In this document: positions 10,001 to 19,874 of the stretch, in pieces
Layout: every line of letters begins with the position of its first letter
Numbering within the stretch: position 1 is the first letter of the stretch
Made by a program: the position numbers and the translations under genes
Notes under the pieces: model-generated
The model's input: the letters and a program-made list of their open reading frames with translations, nothing else
What the model was told of the DNA's origin: nothing
Databases searched by the model: none
Source of the DNA: Ulva prolifera
Taxonomy: Eukaryota > Chlorophyta > Ulvophyceae > Ulvales > Ulvaceae
Reading direction: 5' to 3'
Length of the DNA stretch: 64,000 nucleotides
NCBI GenBank assembly: GCA_023078555.1
Contig: JALAAN010000010.1
Location: forward strand, 1,550,001-1,614,000

Positions 10001-11547
10001 TCCCCCCGGAGCCCACGACGCTGACAGCAGCTCTCGCCGGACCTGAGGCACCCATGTGGCAAGCGGCGGTTGAAGAGGAGTACACCTCCCTGGTTTCCAT
10101 GAATGCGTGGGAGCTGGTGCGGCTGCCATCAGGCAAAAACGCCATTCCTTGCAAGTGGGTTTTCAAACGGAAACTCAATGCAGATGGCTCCATTGAGCGC
10201 TACAAAGCCCGCTTGGTGATAAAAGGGTTTTATCAGAGAGAAGGTATAGACCACAATGCGGTCTTTGCCCCCGTTGTGCGTGCCGGCACTGTGCGCCTTT
10301 TTCTCTCCATCGTTGCCTCTTTTGATCTTGTGTGTCATTCCATTGACATCAAGAATGCATTCATCCAAGGAGCCGTTGAAGAGAAGATCTTCATGAAGCA
10401 GCCAGACGGGTATGATGATGACTCAGGTCAGGTTTGCATGCTCAACAAGAGCTTGTATGGGCTGAAGCAGGCTCCACGTGTGTGGAACAAGACAATCACG
10501 GCCTACTTCGTGCTTCTGGGATTTGTTCAGAGCCAGAGTGATGGAGCACTCTTCATGCTGTACACAGAACAGCTTGGCTTCGTTTTGATCCTCTGCTACG
10601 TTGACGACATCCAGATCGCAGCAAAGCAACTCACCAGTGTTCAGAACATCAAGAAAGCCATCTTGACGAAGTTTCCAGGCAAAGACACAGGAGATTCCAA
10701 GTATTTCCTGCAGATGACAATGCAACGCAACAGAGCAGCCCGCACGATCCACCTGAAGCAGCAACGACACATCGAGAAGCTCATTGATCAGCACGGACTG
10801 AAGGACGCATGGCCGATTGCAATCCCGATGATCACCAATCTCAGCAAAGACCCTGCAGGTCCAACCATCACAGATAGTGCAGCTGTCTCGCAGTACAAGT
10901 CCATCGTCGGAGCCCTGCTCCACATTGCCAACAACACTCGTCCTGATATTGCATTTGCTGTGTCATTTCTTGCTAGGTTCACTGCTCAACCTACAGGTAG
11001 CAGCTTTGCAAGACTGAAAGATGTTTTGTTGTATCTCAAAGGCACAGCCTCATACAGCTTGCGGTTAGGAGGACCAGAGTGCGCTCTTCATGGTTTTTGT
11101 GACTCAGATTGGGCAGGTTGCACGTCGACACGGAAGTCGACGACCGGGTATGTTGTGAAATGTGGGTTAGGTTCCATTGCCTGGAAATCGGCCAAGCAGC
11201 CGACCTTGAGCAGGGCTTCATCCGAAGCAGAATATATTGCAGCAGGAGAAATTGCGAAAGAAGTGCAGTATTTTTTCAACATGGTCCCTCAAATGGGGCT
11301 GCCTTCTTATTGTATTGCAATAGGTATTGACAATCAAGCAGCGAAGAGTTTGATTGAGGACCCATTGTCTGCTGCACGTACGAGGCACATTGAGACGATC
11401 TATCATCACATCAGGGAGAAGGTCAAGCGCAAGCAGATGCGTTTTGTACAAGTGCCAACAGCTGATAACCCAGCTGACATATTGACGAAGCCGTTGCCTC
11501 AACAGTTGTTTGAGAAGCATCGCCAGACCCTAGGAGTTGTGCCTTAG
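9979..11547 (+). CDS. Copia A1 ORF2: reverse transcriptase and RNase H
   Basis: Open in the -1 frame relative to ORF1. It has the Copia RT landmarks WVFKRKLNADGSIERYKARLV, NAFIQG, SLYGLKQAPRVW, the catalytic LCYVDDIQIAAK and GALLHIANNTRPDIAFAV. RNase H has GFCDSDWAGC, RKSTTGYV, SSEAEYIA and IDNQAAKSL. It ends HRQTLGVVP with a stop at 11545, 15 bases before the 3' LTR. No internal stop. Probably made only as a fusion with ORF1 through a frameshift, since the first ATG (10054) lies inside conserved sequence. Confidence 0.9.
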   Translation, partial: RKFSPVGLPPEPTTLTAALAGPEAPMWQAAVEEEYTSLVSMNAWELVRLPSGKNAIPCKWVFKRKLNADGSIERYKARLVIKGFYQREGIDHNAVFAPVVRAGTVRLFLSIVASFDLVCHSIDIKNAFIQGAVEEKIFMKQPDGYDDDSGQVCMLNKSLYGLKQAPRVWNKTITAYFVLLGFVQSQSDGALFMLYTEQLGFVLILCYVDDIQIAAKQLTSVQNIKKAILTKFPGKDTGDSKYFLQMTMQRNRAARTIHLKQQRHIEKLIDQHGLKDAWPIAIPMITNLSKDPAGPTITDSAAVSQYKSIVGALLHIANNTRPDIAFAVSFLARFTAQPTGSSFARLKDVLLYLKGTASYSLRLGGPECALHGFCDSDWAGCTSTRKSTTGYVVKCGLGSIAWKSAKQPTLSRASSEAEYIAAGEIAKEVQYFFNMVPQMGLPSYCIAIGIDNQAAKSLIEDPLSAARTRHIETIYHHIREKVKRKQMRFVQVPTADNPADILTKPLPQQLFEKHRQTLGVVP

Positions 11548-11559
11548 ACTACGTGGGAG

Positions 11560-11805
11560 TGTCGAGAGAAATAGGTTTAGTCTAGGCCAGTGTGAACATG
11601 CATGTAGTTGACGCACTTGTGTGATCATGAGGGTCGTGACAGAAGGGCGTACTCTGCATATATAGTCTAGATGTGGGCGGTGAGCTCTATCGAGTCTCAC
11701 TGACCTTCCCTCTGTCACGACAGGTATGTCTACGTCTCTGCATCGTTCATGTCATGCTCCTGTCTCTGTAAATCGTGTCTCACTGACCTTCCCTCTGTCA
11801 CGACA
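11560..11805 (+). repeat. 3' LTR of Copia A1
   Basis: Matches the 5' LTR almost throughout, 2 bp shorter (one TA fewer in the TATATA tract) with a few substitutions. The short purine run GTGGGAG just before it is the likely polypurine tract. Right flank is R6. Confidence 0.9.
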
Positions 11806-12429
11806 TCGGCACCCACGTCGGCACCGACGCCTTCGTCCGCGCGCGGCTGAAAGCTCTGCCGCGAAGGCAATCGGGGAGATCGATCTGCTCATGCGCTTGC
11901 CGGTCACCAAGCAGGTGCAGCTGCTGCTCCTCCGGCAGTCATTTGCTGTCCGCTTGGTGCATCACCAGCGCACGACCAGGTGGGAGCTCCTGGCCGAGTC
12001 GACACGCGCCCTCGAAGGCGCTGTCGTCGCCGCGGTGGCGAGCATTGCGCAGGTGCCGGTCACGCAGGATCCGTCTGGCGTGCTCGTTCAGATGAGCTCG
12101 GCAGTGCAGCAGATGTTGTTGCCGATTCGCCACGGCGGCCTTGGGCTGCGTATGACCCACCCAGTTGAGGCGAAAGCAGCGTTGCTCACCGGCGTCGCGG
12201 TGGCTCAACGGGTCGTTGCTGACGGCCCTGCCGTGTTCCAGCGGCTCGACGGGCCTGCCGCGCCGGCGATGCAGCGCGACTGGGACTGCATCCGCGGCGT
12301 CTTGCCCGACGTCGAGGAGTGGGTCACGAAGGTCTCCGACAAGATCGACGGTGGCTCACCGGCGGACTTCTCCAGCAAAGGAGTGCGTCATGTTCTCCCC
12401 GTTTTGCAGCATGCAGTGTCTAGGTCCAT
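11806..12429 (+). mobile_element. R6: internal R fragment
   Basis: Plus-strand R sequence from GTHVGT at the end of the RT domain through LLMRLPVTKQVQLLLL, WELLAESTRALEG and VLPDVEEW. Open throughout but lacking both the RT core and the endonuclease. Its left edge is the A1 LTR and its right edge an inverted R tail (R7). Confidence 0.85.
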
Positions 12430-12433
12430 CAAT

Positions 12434-12541
12434 CAAGTTACACATATCAGGCCATTGTATGGCAAAGCAAACAAACAACATCAAGCCAACCCAGCGACCG
12501 GCTGCCACACCAGCAGCCACAAGAAAGCAACACAGCAAAAA
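12434..12541 (-). mobile_element. R7: short R 3' tail
   Basis: Minus-strand 3'-terminal R sequence of about 108 bp ending in the family terminus (with ATATCAGG in place of ATATCTGG). No clear TSD. It separates R6 from an unrelated coding-like fragment. Confidence 0.8.
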
Positions 12542-12544
12542 TCA

Positions 12545-13064
12545 TCTGAGATGGTGTAGTCCATGCGCTGTTCATCATCATCATCATCATTAGATGCCAG
12601 GACCATCGTCGTCCTCATCCATGTCATCATTAGACGCACTGACAGACACTTGAACAGGAAACGCAGCTTCTACACCAGGGTCGTGCAATGGGTTGGCTTG
12701 ATGTTGTCTGTTTGCTTTGCCATACAATGGCCAGATATGTGTAACTTAATACTAGGGTCGTGCAATACAGCGTTGCGCGTGGCAACGTATCTCGCAGTGC
12801 GAGACGGCGTAGCCACAGGGTGATGCACTTCACCACGCACACGAGGGGGGACAGCGACATCGGGATGGGCAGCAGCTCTCGAGGTCGCACGCGTGCGATG
12901 CAGAGTCACTCTGGCCATTTCCGGTGTGGCCCGGGAGGGGTCACGCCGAATTATCTCCGCAGAGGAGCCAGCCCTAAACCGTGGAGAATACACATCAGCA
13001 CTGGGGCTAGGATCGTCCTGACGGAAAGTCATCTCCATGACAGGAACCCTACCATGACCGGGCG
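12545..13064 (-). pseudogene. Unknown protein fragment with acidic C-terminus, split by an R insertion
   Basis: Minus-strand coding-like sequence beginning VPVMEMTFRQDDPSPSADVY, rich in Arg and Pro, running to TRNAVLHDP, interrupted by the 64-bp R8 and then continuing GVEAAFPVQVSVSASNDDMDEDDDGPGI before a stop at about 12593. A CAT/ATG microsatellite overlaps its end. I do not recognise the family. The position among retroelements suggests a Gag-like or captured fragment, but there is no motif to prove it. Confidence 0.35.
12690..12753 (+). mobile_element. R8: 64-bp R 3'-end insertion
   Basis: Starts GGGTTGGCTTGATG and ends with the R 3' terminus. TSDs AGGGTCGTGCAAT (13 bp) lie at 12677-12689 and 12754-12766, so this very short piece is a real insertion. 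Confidence 0.9.
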
Positions 13065-13127
13065 ATGGGTTGGCTTGATGTTGTTTGTTTGCTTTGCCAT
13101 ACAATGGCCAGATATGTGTAACTTATG
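13065..13127 (+). mobile_element. R9: 63-bp R 3'-end insertion
   Basis: Starts ATGGGTTGGCTTG. TSDs ACCATGACCGGGCG (14 bp) lie at 13051-13064 and 13128-13141. Confidence 0.9.
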
Positions 13128-13141
13128 ACCATGACCGGGCG

Positions 13142-13202
13142 CTGGGTTGGCTTGATGTTGTCTGTTTGCTTTGCCATACAATGGCCAGATATGTGTAACT
13201 TA
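13142..13202 (+). mobile_element. R10: 61-bp R 3'-end piece next to R9
   Basis: Starts CTGGGTTGGCTTG immediately after the right TSD of R9 and ends with GTGTAACTTA, then Copia fragment D2. No matching right-hand TSD is visible, so its original right flank was lost or it arose by local duplication of R9. Confidence 0.8.
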
Positions 13203-13670
13203 GAGAGTTTCAAGGCCTCAACCATGAACTCTCACCCTTTGTCGGTGTGTAGGATGCGCGCACCCGGTTCACCTGGCTTCACCACATTTACCCGAATGCG
13301 TTCAATAATATAAGAGATCATGGCCGCAGCCTCACTCTTTTTGCGCAGACCGACCACGAAAGTATCACATGTAAAGGCACACATCACGAACAAAGCATAT
13401 TTCACACCTCCAATTCGTACTAGAGTGACAGGACCAGCTAAATCGGCGTGCAGTCGCTCACCAGGCCACTTGGCCTGGCCCATGAGCTCACGATCATTGG
13501 CAGAGAAGTTACCCGCAGGCACTTTGCCAATTCTGCAGCCGTTACACCGATTTCCCAAAGGCTCGGAATCGACACTCAAATTCAAATGACCATAAAAATC
13601 AGCGTTGGATTGCATGCACTTGAGAACCCAATATGACTGATGAAATGACAAATGCGCTATGAAAGCCTCG
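13203..13670 (-). mobile_element. Copia family D integrase fragment D2
   Basis: Near-identical to D1 (1-522), including the in-frame stop after LHTDKG and the R insertion point after GAAAGCCTCG. It begins at the sequence equivalent to about 55 in D1. This indicates a duplicated block, not two independent insertions. Confidence 0.8.
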
Positions 13671-14197
13671 CAAGTTACACATATCTGGCCATTGTATGGC
13701 AAAGCAAACAAACAACATCAAGCCAAACCAGCGACCGGCTGCCACACCAGCAACCACAAGAAAGCATCACAGCAAAAACCCCAGACAACAACCAACCACA
13801 AATGCATCAAACGCCCCACGACCAGAGCACTCAACCCACAAAGTCATCCACCGGCACATCAAAGCCATGGGTGAAATGCTTGCCGCACGACCGGGCGACG
13901 GCCGTCAGTGTGCGCGCATACATTGTCGCATTGCCCTTCTGCAACACACACGAAAGCAACCTGTACGCATTCATCACAAACACCGACTTGGAGACCCGGC
14001 CTGATGCCGCAGCAATCTCACCCAACTCCCTGATGTACGCCTCAGCCCGCGGCCCGAACTTCCCATAGGACTCAACCGCAAACGGAACAAACTCATACTG
14101 CGGCTTATCAGCAAACTTCTCCCAATCATTCCGCTTGAGCTTCTCCGCGACCTTCGCCGCTGAGGCATCCTCCCGGTGCGACCCCCTACTCAAAGCT
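13671..14197 (-). mobile_element. R5: R 3' end in the D2 block
   Basis: Minus-strand R sequence from ALSRGSHREDASAAKV to VDDFVG plus the 3' UTR. It sits at the same base of the D integrase as R1 does in D1. It is cut at 14197, inside the endonuclease region, by unrelated sequence. Confidence 0.85.
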
Positions 14198-14673
14198 GTA
14201 GGCGCGAAGTCAATGTCTGACATTGGAGATGGGGTGCGGAGGCAACCAGGAGCGGTCGCGGAGAACGGCGGCGGGTCGGCGTTGGCATGGGCCGGCGGGG
14301 AAGTGGGGATGGGGGCGGTGGCAGCGCTGGCCTCCCGCGCTGGCCTCCCGCGCTGGCCTCTCGCGCTGGAGATCCCGTTGGCATCAACACCGGGGACCGC
14401 TGATACTCCATCTGCGCGCCCATGCGGGGGCTGGACCCCGTGCTGATGGAAATCACTGATGGTGGCGGCTGCGTGGGCCGCCGTGCGTCCTGTGGCTGGG
14501 ACAGAGGGGGAAATTGCGACTGGGAACGCAGGTCTGGCAGGCCGGGCGGGGGTGAACCGAACTTCTTCCGTAGCCGGGAGTAGTCGCAGGGCTGGGGAGA
14601 GATTGTTGGCAACGTCTGGTGGTATGGGATGGCCTGTTTCATCGGCGACGGGCCAGATGATATGTATTAAGTT
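14198..14673 (-). pseudogene. Unknown Pro/Ala-rich coding-like fragment
   Basis: The minus strand reads open from about 14673: IHIIWPVADETGHPIPPDV, then Pro/Arg/Ala-rich sequence down to MSDIDFAPTAL. Low-complexity composition and a CGCGCTGGCCTC minirepeat (about 14330-14360). It resembles a retrotransposon Gag linker in composition only; no domain is recognised. Both ends are cut by R pieces. Confidence 0.35.
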
Positions 14674-14757
14674 ACACATATCTGGCCATTGTATGGCAAA
14701 GCAAACAGACAACATCAAGCCAACCCAGCGACCGGCCGCCACACCAGCAACCACAAG
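14674..14757 (-). mobile_element. R11: 84-bp R 3' tail
   Basis: 3'-terminal R sequence on the minus strand. No TSD seen. It lies between the unknown fragment and a gypsy remnant. Confidence 0.8.
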
Positions 14758-15028
14758 AATGGGCCTACCCATGCAATGGGATGCAGAGCTGCTCTTTCAT
14801 GGTCTTGCACCAAGACAGCTCCATAGGCATAATCACTGGCATCTGTGTATACATGGAAGGGCTGGTTGAGATTGGGATGGCGCAGGCCTGTGGCATTGAT
14901 CAGAGCATGTTTGATGTCATTGAATGCTCGAGTGCATTGTTCAGTCCATGCGCTCTTGCCTTTGGCTTTCATGCGCTCGAGTAGTGGGGCAGCAAGGGTG
15001 GGACATTTCGGAATAAATCTGCGAAAAT
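14758..15028 (-). mobile_element. Ty3/gypsy RT-RNase H fragment
   Basis: The minus strand reads NFRRFIPKCPTLAAPLLE, WTEQCTRAFNDIKHALINA, FHVYTDASDYAYGAVLVQ and LHPIAWVG. These are the end of the RT and start of RNase H of a Ty3/gypsy polyprotein (the family motif is YTDASDYGxGAVLxQ). It is cut on the right by an intact A-LTR end and on the left by R11. This is the only gypsy sequence in the window. Confidence 0.85.
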
Positions 15029-15152
15029 TGTCGTGACAGAGGGAAGGCCAGTGAGACTCGATTTACAGAGACAGGAGCATGACATGAACGATGCAGAGAC
15101 ATGGACATACCTGTCGTGACAGAGGGAAGGTCAGTGAGACTCGATAGAGCTC
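15029..15152 (-). repeat. Partial LTR of Copia family A
   Basis: Reverse complement of the 3' half of the A LTR, beginning at its true terminus (TGTCGTGACAG) and ending after GAGCTC, where the B1 LTR starts. No A internal sequence is attached. Confidence 0.85.
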
Positions 15153-15450
15153 TGTCACGACATGTGGGTCGTTAGCAAGCACTCTGTGTTACATGAGAGA
15201 TGGCGACATATTGACGCAATGAGTTTGAGGTCACACCTGTCACGACATGTGGGTCGTTAGCAAGCACTCTGTGATGCTCACTAACTACAGCTACACTATA
15301 TGCAGATCAATATCCCACAGTCATGACCACTAGCACACTGTTGCTGCATGATATGCATTAGCCGCTACATTGACTCAGCACGAGTCAGCGCGAGTCAGCA
15401 TGTCTACTCAGCGGGCGCTCAGCACTAGGCTAAACACACTTCTCTCAACA
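15153..15450 (-). repeat. 3' LTR of B1
   Basis: Ends TCTCTCAACA at 15450 as read on plus; 298 bp. A 36-bp segment with the U5 end is repeated within the LTR, as in other B LTRs. Confidence 0.9.
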
Positions 15451-15462
15451 CGCCCCCATAGT

Positions 15463-17013
15463 CTAGGGCACAACGCCAAGCGTCTGACGATGCTTCTCAA
15501 ACATCTGTTGCGACAGTGGCTTCGTTAAAACATCAGCTGGATTGTCAGCTGTTGGAACTGGTATGAATCTCATCTGCTGTCGCTTCACCTTCTCTCTCAC
15601 ATGATGAAAAACAATTTCTATGTGCTTAGTCCGGGCTTCTGAAAGTGGATCTTCAATTAAACTCTTCGCTGCCCTGTTGTCAATCCCTATTGGTATACAA
15701 GCGGGAGGAAGGCCCACTTGAGGAGCCATGTCGTACAGATACTGTACTTCTTTTGCAATCTCTCCAGCTGCTATGTATTCTGCTTCTGATGATGAGCGAC
15801 TCACGGTGGCCTGCTTGGAACACTTCCAGACAAAGCTACCTATGCCGCACTTCACAATGAAGCCTGTCGTTGATTTCCTTGTATACACACAACCAGCCCA
15901 GTCAGAATCACAGAAACCATGCAATGCACATTCAGGGCCTCCTAGTCTCAAGCTGTAGGAAGCAGTGCCATGCAGGTATAGCAGCACATCTTTCAGCCTA
16001 GCAAAGTTGCTGCATGTTGGCTGAGCAGTAAATCTGGCCAGGTAGGAGACAGCGAACGCAACATCTGGCCTGGTGTGGTTGGCAATGTGGAGAAGAGCTC
16101 CCACAATAGACTTGTACTGCGAAATGGCGGTCGGATCTGTGATTGTTTGACCTGATGGGTCTTTATATACATTGACGATCATTGGGATTGACATTGGCCA
16201 TGCATCTTGAAGGTTGTGCTCATCAATCAGCTTTTCAATGTGGCGTTGCTGCTTTAAGTAGACGAGCTTCTGTTGGCGATTTCGTTGAATTGACATTTGC
16301 AGGAAGAACTTTGACTCACCCAGATCTTTCCCAGGGAATTTGAGCAAGATTGCTTGCTTGATCTTCTGAACGCTGCTCAATTTCTTGGCAGCAATCTGAA
16401 TGTCGTCCACATAACAAAGGAGGAGGACAAAGCCGAGTTGCTCAGAGAACAACATGAACAATGCACCATCGCTCTTGTTCTGGACAAATCCCATTAAGAC
16501 AATGTGGGCTGAAAGCAGCTTGTTCCACACACGTGGAGCCTGCTTGAGGCCATACAGACTCTTGTTCAAGAGACAAGCACGGCCTGTGTTATCATCATAT
16601 CCCGCTGGCTGTTGCATGAATATCTGCTCTTCTAGATCGCCCTGGATGAAGGCATTTTTAATATCAATGGCATGGCACTCAAGATCGAAGCTCGCCACGA
16701 TAGAGAAGAACAGGCGGACTGTGCTTGCACGCACAACTGGAGAAAAGACTGCATTGTAGTCTACTCCAGGTCTTTGAAAGAAGCCTTTGATCACAAGGCG
16801 CGCTTTGTAGTGCTCAATTGAACCATCTGCGTTCAACTTCCTCTTGAACACCCATTTGGATGGAATGGCCTTTTTGTCACGTGGCACTGCCATGAGTTCC
16901 CATGCATTCATTGACACGAGAGAATTGTACTCCTCATCAGCTGCAACTTGCCAAAACGGCGCTTCAGGTCCAGCAAGTGCTGCTTCAATGGTCAAGGGCT
17001 CAGGAGCGAGCCC
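15463..17013 (-). CDS. B1 ORF2: reverse transcriptase and RNase H
   Basis: About 510 aa with no internal stop. RT motifs: WVFKRKLNADGSIEHYKAR, SLYGLKQAPRVW, LCYVDDIQIAAKK. RNase H: GFCDSDWAGC, RKSTTGFIV, SSSEAEYIAAGE, IDNRAAKSL. Ends LGVVP and stop just inside the 3' LTR boundary. It lies in the -1 frame relative to ORF1, as in A1. The start is presumably by frameshift from ORF1, because no ATG precedes conserved sequence. Confidence 0.85.
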   Translation of the reverse strand, partial: GLAPEPLTIEAALAGPEAPFWQVAADEEYNSLVSMNAWELMAVPRDKKAIPSKWVFKRKLNADGSIEHYKARLVIKGFFQRPGVDYNAVFSPVVRASTVRLFFSIVASFDLECHAIDIKNAFIQGDLEEQIFMQQPAGYDDNTGRACLLNKSLYGLKQAPRVWNKLLSAHIVLMGFVQNKSDGALFMLFSEQLGFVLLLCYVDDIQIAAKKLSSVQKIKQAILLKFPGKDLGESKFFLQMSIQRNRQQKLVYLKQQRHIEKLIDEHNLQDAWPMSIPMIVNVYKDPSGQTITDPTAISQYKSIVGALLHIANHTRPDVAFAVSYLARFTAQPTCSNFARLKDVLLYLHGTASYSLRLGGPECALHGFCDSDWAGCVYTRKSTTGFIVKCGIGSFVWKCSKQATVSRSSSEAEYIAAGEIAKEVQYLYDMAPQVGLPPACIPIGIDNRAAKSLIEDPLSEARTKHIEIVFHHVREKVKRQQMRFIPVPTADNPADVLTKPLSQQMFEKHRQTLGVVP

Positions 17014-19601
17014 TACAGTCGAAAATTCACATGGGCGTTGCGTGGGAGACCGTGCATGAATTGCCGATAAGGATCCTGAAGTGGCTGTCGTTTGCGCGGA
17101 GGATTGCGCCGTGGCATGACGGGTTGCACGGCGGACTCTTCAGAAGGTTCCTCTTCTGGAGCTGGATCCTCAGACGCTTGCTCTTGTTCATCATAGAGCG
17201 GATTTGTCGACATGAGTGGCTGCACATGCGCCGGCGGCAATGGCAGAGAAATTTGCTGCTGCAATTGCTGCTGAATCTGAGGTTGTGATTGCGATGCTGC
17301 TTGTGGTGGCGCTTGTGGCGGCGCTGCTGCGTCCATCACATCTGACAACATGTCGAAGCGATCATCGCTTGCTGGTGCTGCCGACTCATCAAACCTCACA
17401 TCTCTGGAGATCTGGACCTTGCCATCGGGAAGCAGGATTCTGAATGCTTTGAAATTTGGCTGAGCATAGCCAAGATGCTTACCCACGACTGCTTTGGCTG
17501 GGAGTTGACCTTTCTTGCGCTTCTCGGATGGGACTCGCACGAAGCACGTGCAGCCCCAGATGTGCAAATTGCTGATATCAGGCTTGGTGCCTTTCAGGAG
17601 CTGCCATGATGATGGCTCACCTTCACTGGACATGATGTTGGACAGGTACACGGCATGCATTGCTGCCTCTGCCCAATACTTCTTCTTTAAGCCTGCATCT
17701 GCCATCAGAGAGTCACGCAAAACTGAGCAAGAGCCGATGCCTCGCTCTGCATGCCCATTCTCAGCTGGGCTGTAGCCTGATGTTTCTTGTGACTCAATGT
17801 GCCTGTCATTGAGGAAGGACTGCACTTTGTTGGACAGAAACACTGTGTCGCGATCAAAGCGCACGGCACGAACAGTGGCATTGTACTTCTTTTCAAGTTT
17901 CGGAATGAGATTCATCAGTGCATCTGCTGCATCAGATTTTCTGGCAATCGGGACGATGACTTTATAGCCACTGAAGTCATCAACGACCATCAGGTAGTAA
18001 TTGGCACCACCTGCGGATGTTTCAAATGGTCCTGCGATATCAGTGTGCAGACGCTCCAGCTTGGCAGATGCTCTGCGGTGTGTTGCGGGAAATGATTCTC
18101 TCTTCATCCTCCCTATTGCACACGGGGTGCACACAGCTGTTGACTTGAGCTGTTCATCAAAACACGAGCTGGGGGCAGGCCTTGCACAGTCTCTCCTCGG
18201 GACATCTTTGCCAAGGTGCTGTGGCCTGCATGACCGAATCTGCGATGCCATATGATGGCATCATTCACATGGGATGCAGCAGCAGCCTGTATCACCTGAT
18301 CTGAGATGATCGGCTCACACTGTACACAGTAGAGACGATTGACTTTGTCGCCTCTCAAGAGCTGCTTGGAACCATTGCAAAGAATAATCTTGTCTTTCTC
18401 GCCTGTGTACGAGAGCCCTGCTTCATCAGCACGGCTGAGAGATATCAGATTGTCTTGCAGCTTCGGAACAAGCAGCACATTCTTCAGCTCGACCTCTTCA
18501 CCGCAATGATTGGTCAGCTTGACTGTGCCAACGGCTGAAACTTCCTCGGTCTGGTTGTTGGCTACAGTACATGTTGATTGCATGGCAGTAATGTCATGCA
18601 GATACTCAGCTCGATTCACCATGTGATCGGTAGCTGCTGAATCAAAGAGCCATGTGGACTCTTGTGAGGACGCAGCATTTGCAATGCAGATACTCAGCTC
18701 GATTCACCATGTGATCGGTAGCTGCTGAATCAAAGAGCCATGTGGACTCTTGTGAGGACGCAGCATTTGCAATGCAAACAAATGCGCTGGTGCTTGGAGG
18801 GCCAGATGCTTGATTAGCATTGGCACCAGAACCTCTGCCACTGCCACGATATCCACGGCCACGGCCTCGGCCACGGCCTCTGCCACGGCCTCTACCACGG
18901 CCTGCGCCTCGGCCAGCATTGGGATCATTCTCATAGGAAAGCTGATCATTCTTCAGTTTGAAGCACTGGAGAATCTGATGGCCTGGTCTGTGGCAATACT
19001 CACATTGAGGTCTCTGATCTGAGCTTATCTGATAAGCTCCGGACCGGGATGATGATGACGTGTCATGCAGCTTCTGATAGAAGGTGCCTCTGAGATTCTC
19101 AGTCACGTCATCAAATGAGGGCAGAGTGGGCCGAGCCGATGTGGCTTGAGCCCATGATGAGAAGTCAGATTCATCAAGAGCAGCTAGAAACGTGAGAACA
19201 AACTCGTCTTCCTTGTGCATTTGTGCTGAGATCAATTCAGCACGTAAATGCTCTGCTCTGGTGATGAAGGTGTCGAGTGACTCATCAGCAATTTTCTTGA
19301 AGCTGGCTTGAGCTCGAGATAAGGCTATCTTCCGAGCCGAACTGACACCGGAGAACTGCTTCTTCAGCACGTCCCATATGTCTTTCGGAGATGCTGTGGG
19401 GCTGACTTGATGTATTAAATCATCTCCGACATTGCATGCAAGTGCAAGTCGAGCTGCGTTTTTATGAGCAACGTCACCAGCATCATTGGCAACGGCGGTC
19501 CAGCATTCAAGGCTTCTAAGCAGGATTTCCATCCGCTGAAACCATTGGACAGCATTGGCTTGAGTGAGCTCAATGCCAAGCTTGACATCTTTAAGATTCA
19601 T
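17014..19601 (-). pseudogene. B1 ORF1: Gag-protease-integrase, frameshifted
   Basis: Starts MNLKDVKLGIELTQ at 19601. Gag with zinc knuckle CEYCHRPGHQILQC and a GRGRGR tract, protease WLFDSAATDHMV, integrase HRRFGH...CTPC, DIAGPF, VRFDRDTVF and ENGHAERG, ending NAHVNFRL before the stop. Two breaks: an 88-bp tandem duplication (18601-18776) that duplicates the protease region and shifts frame, and a one-base loss near 18160 (CATCAAAACACG versus CATCAAACACACG in B3 and B4). This copy cannot make a full polyprotein. Confidence 0.85.
18601..18776 (-). repeat. 88-bp tandem duplication in B1 protease region
   Basis: Two adjacent copies beginning GATACTCAGCTCGATTCACC at 18601 and 18689. ATGCAGATACTC-type microhomology at the joint fits replication slippage. 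88 is not a multiple of three. Confidence 0.9.
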
Positions 19602-19644
19602 TTCAGATCTTTGAAACGCAGTGGATTCGTCAAAAGCCCATAAC

Positions 19645-19874
19645 CTGTCATGACATGTGGGTCGTTAGCAAGCACTCTGTGTTACATGAGAGATGGCGAC
19701 ATATTGACGCAATGAGTTTGAGGTCACACCTGTCACGACATGTGGGTCGTTAGCAAGCACTCTGTGATGCTCACTAACTACAGCTACACTATATGCAGAT
19801 CAATATCCCACAGTCATGACCACTAGCACACTGTTGCTGCATGATATGCATTAGCCGCTACATTGACTCAGCAC
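19645..19874 (-). repeat. Truncated 5' LTR of B1
   Basis: Starts at the U5 end (TGTCATGACATG) and stops after CATTGACTCAGCAC, losing about the first 70 bp of the LTR. The adjoining PBS complement GCCCATAACC is at 19635-19644. Confidence 0.85.

Larger units (their letters stand above)
7250..11805 (+). mobile_element. Complete Copia LTR retrotransposon A1
   Basis: About 4.56 kb with two LTRs of 248 and 246 bp (TGTCGAGAG...TCACGACA). It carries gag, protease, integrase, RT and RNase H in Copia order, with a PBS just after the 5' LTR. No 5-bp TSD matches across the element: the left flank is R sequence on the minus strand (R4) and the right flank is R sequence on the plus strand (R6), from different parts of R. 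This suggests inter-element recombination after insertion. The coding region is nearly intact apart from a frame break at the start of gag. The near-identical LTRs indicate recent insertion. Confidence 0.9.
15153..19874 (-). mobile_element. Copia family B copy B1
   Basis: Minus-strand element with a full 3' LTR (15153-15450), intact RT-RNase H ORF, damaged gag-integrase ORF, PBS and a 5' LTR cut after 230 bp (19645-19874) by R12. The family B LTR is about 300-309 bp, TGTTGAGAG...GTCGTGACA. Confidence 0.9.
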
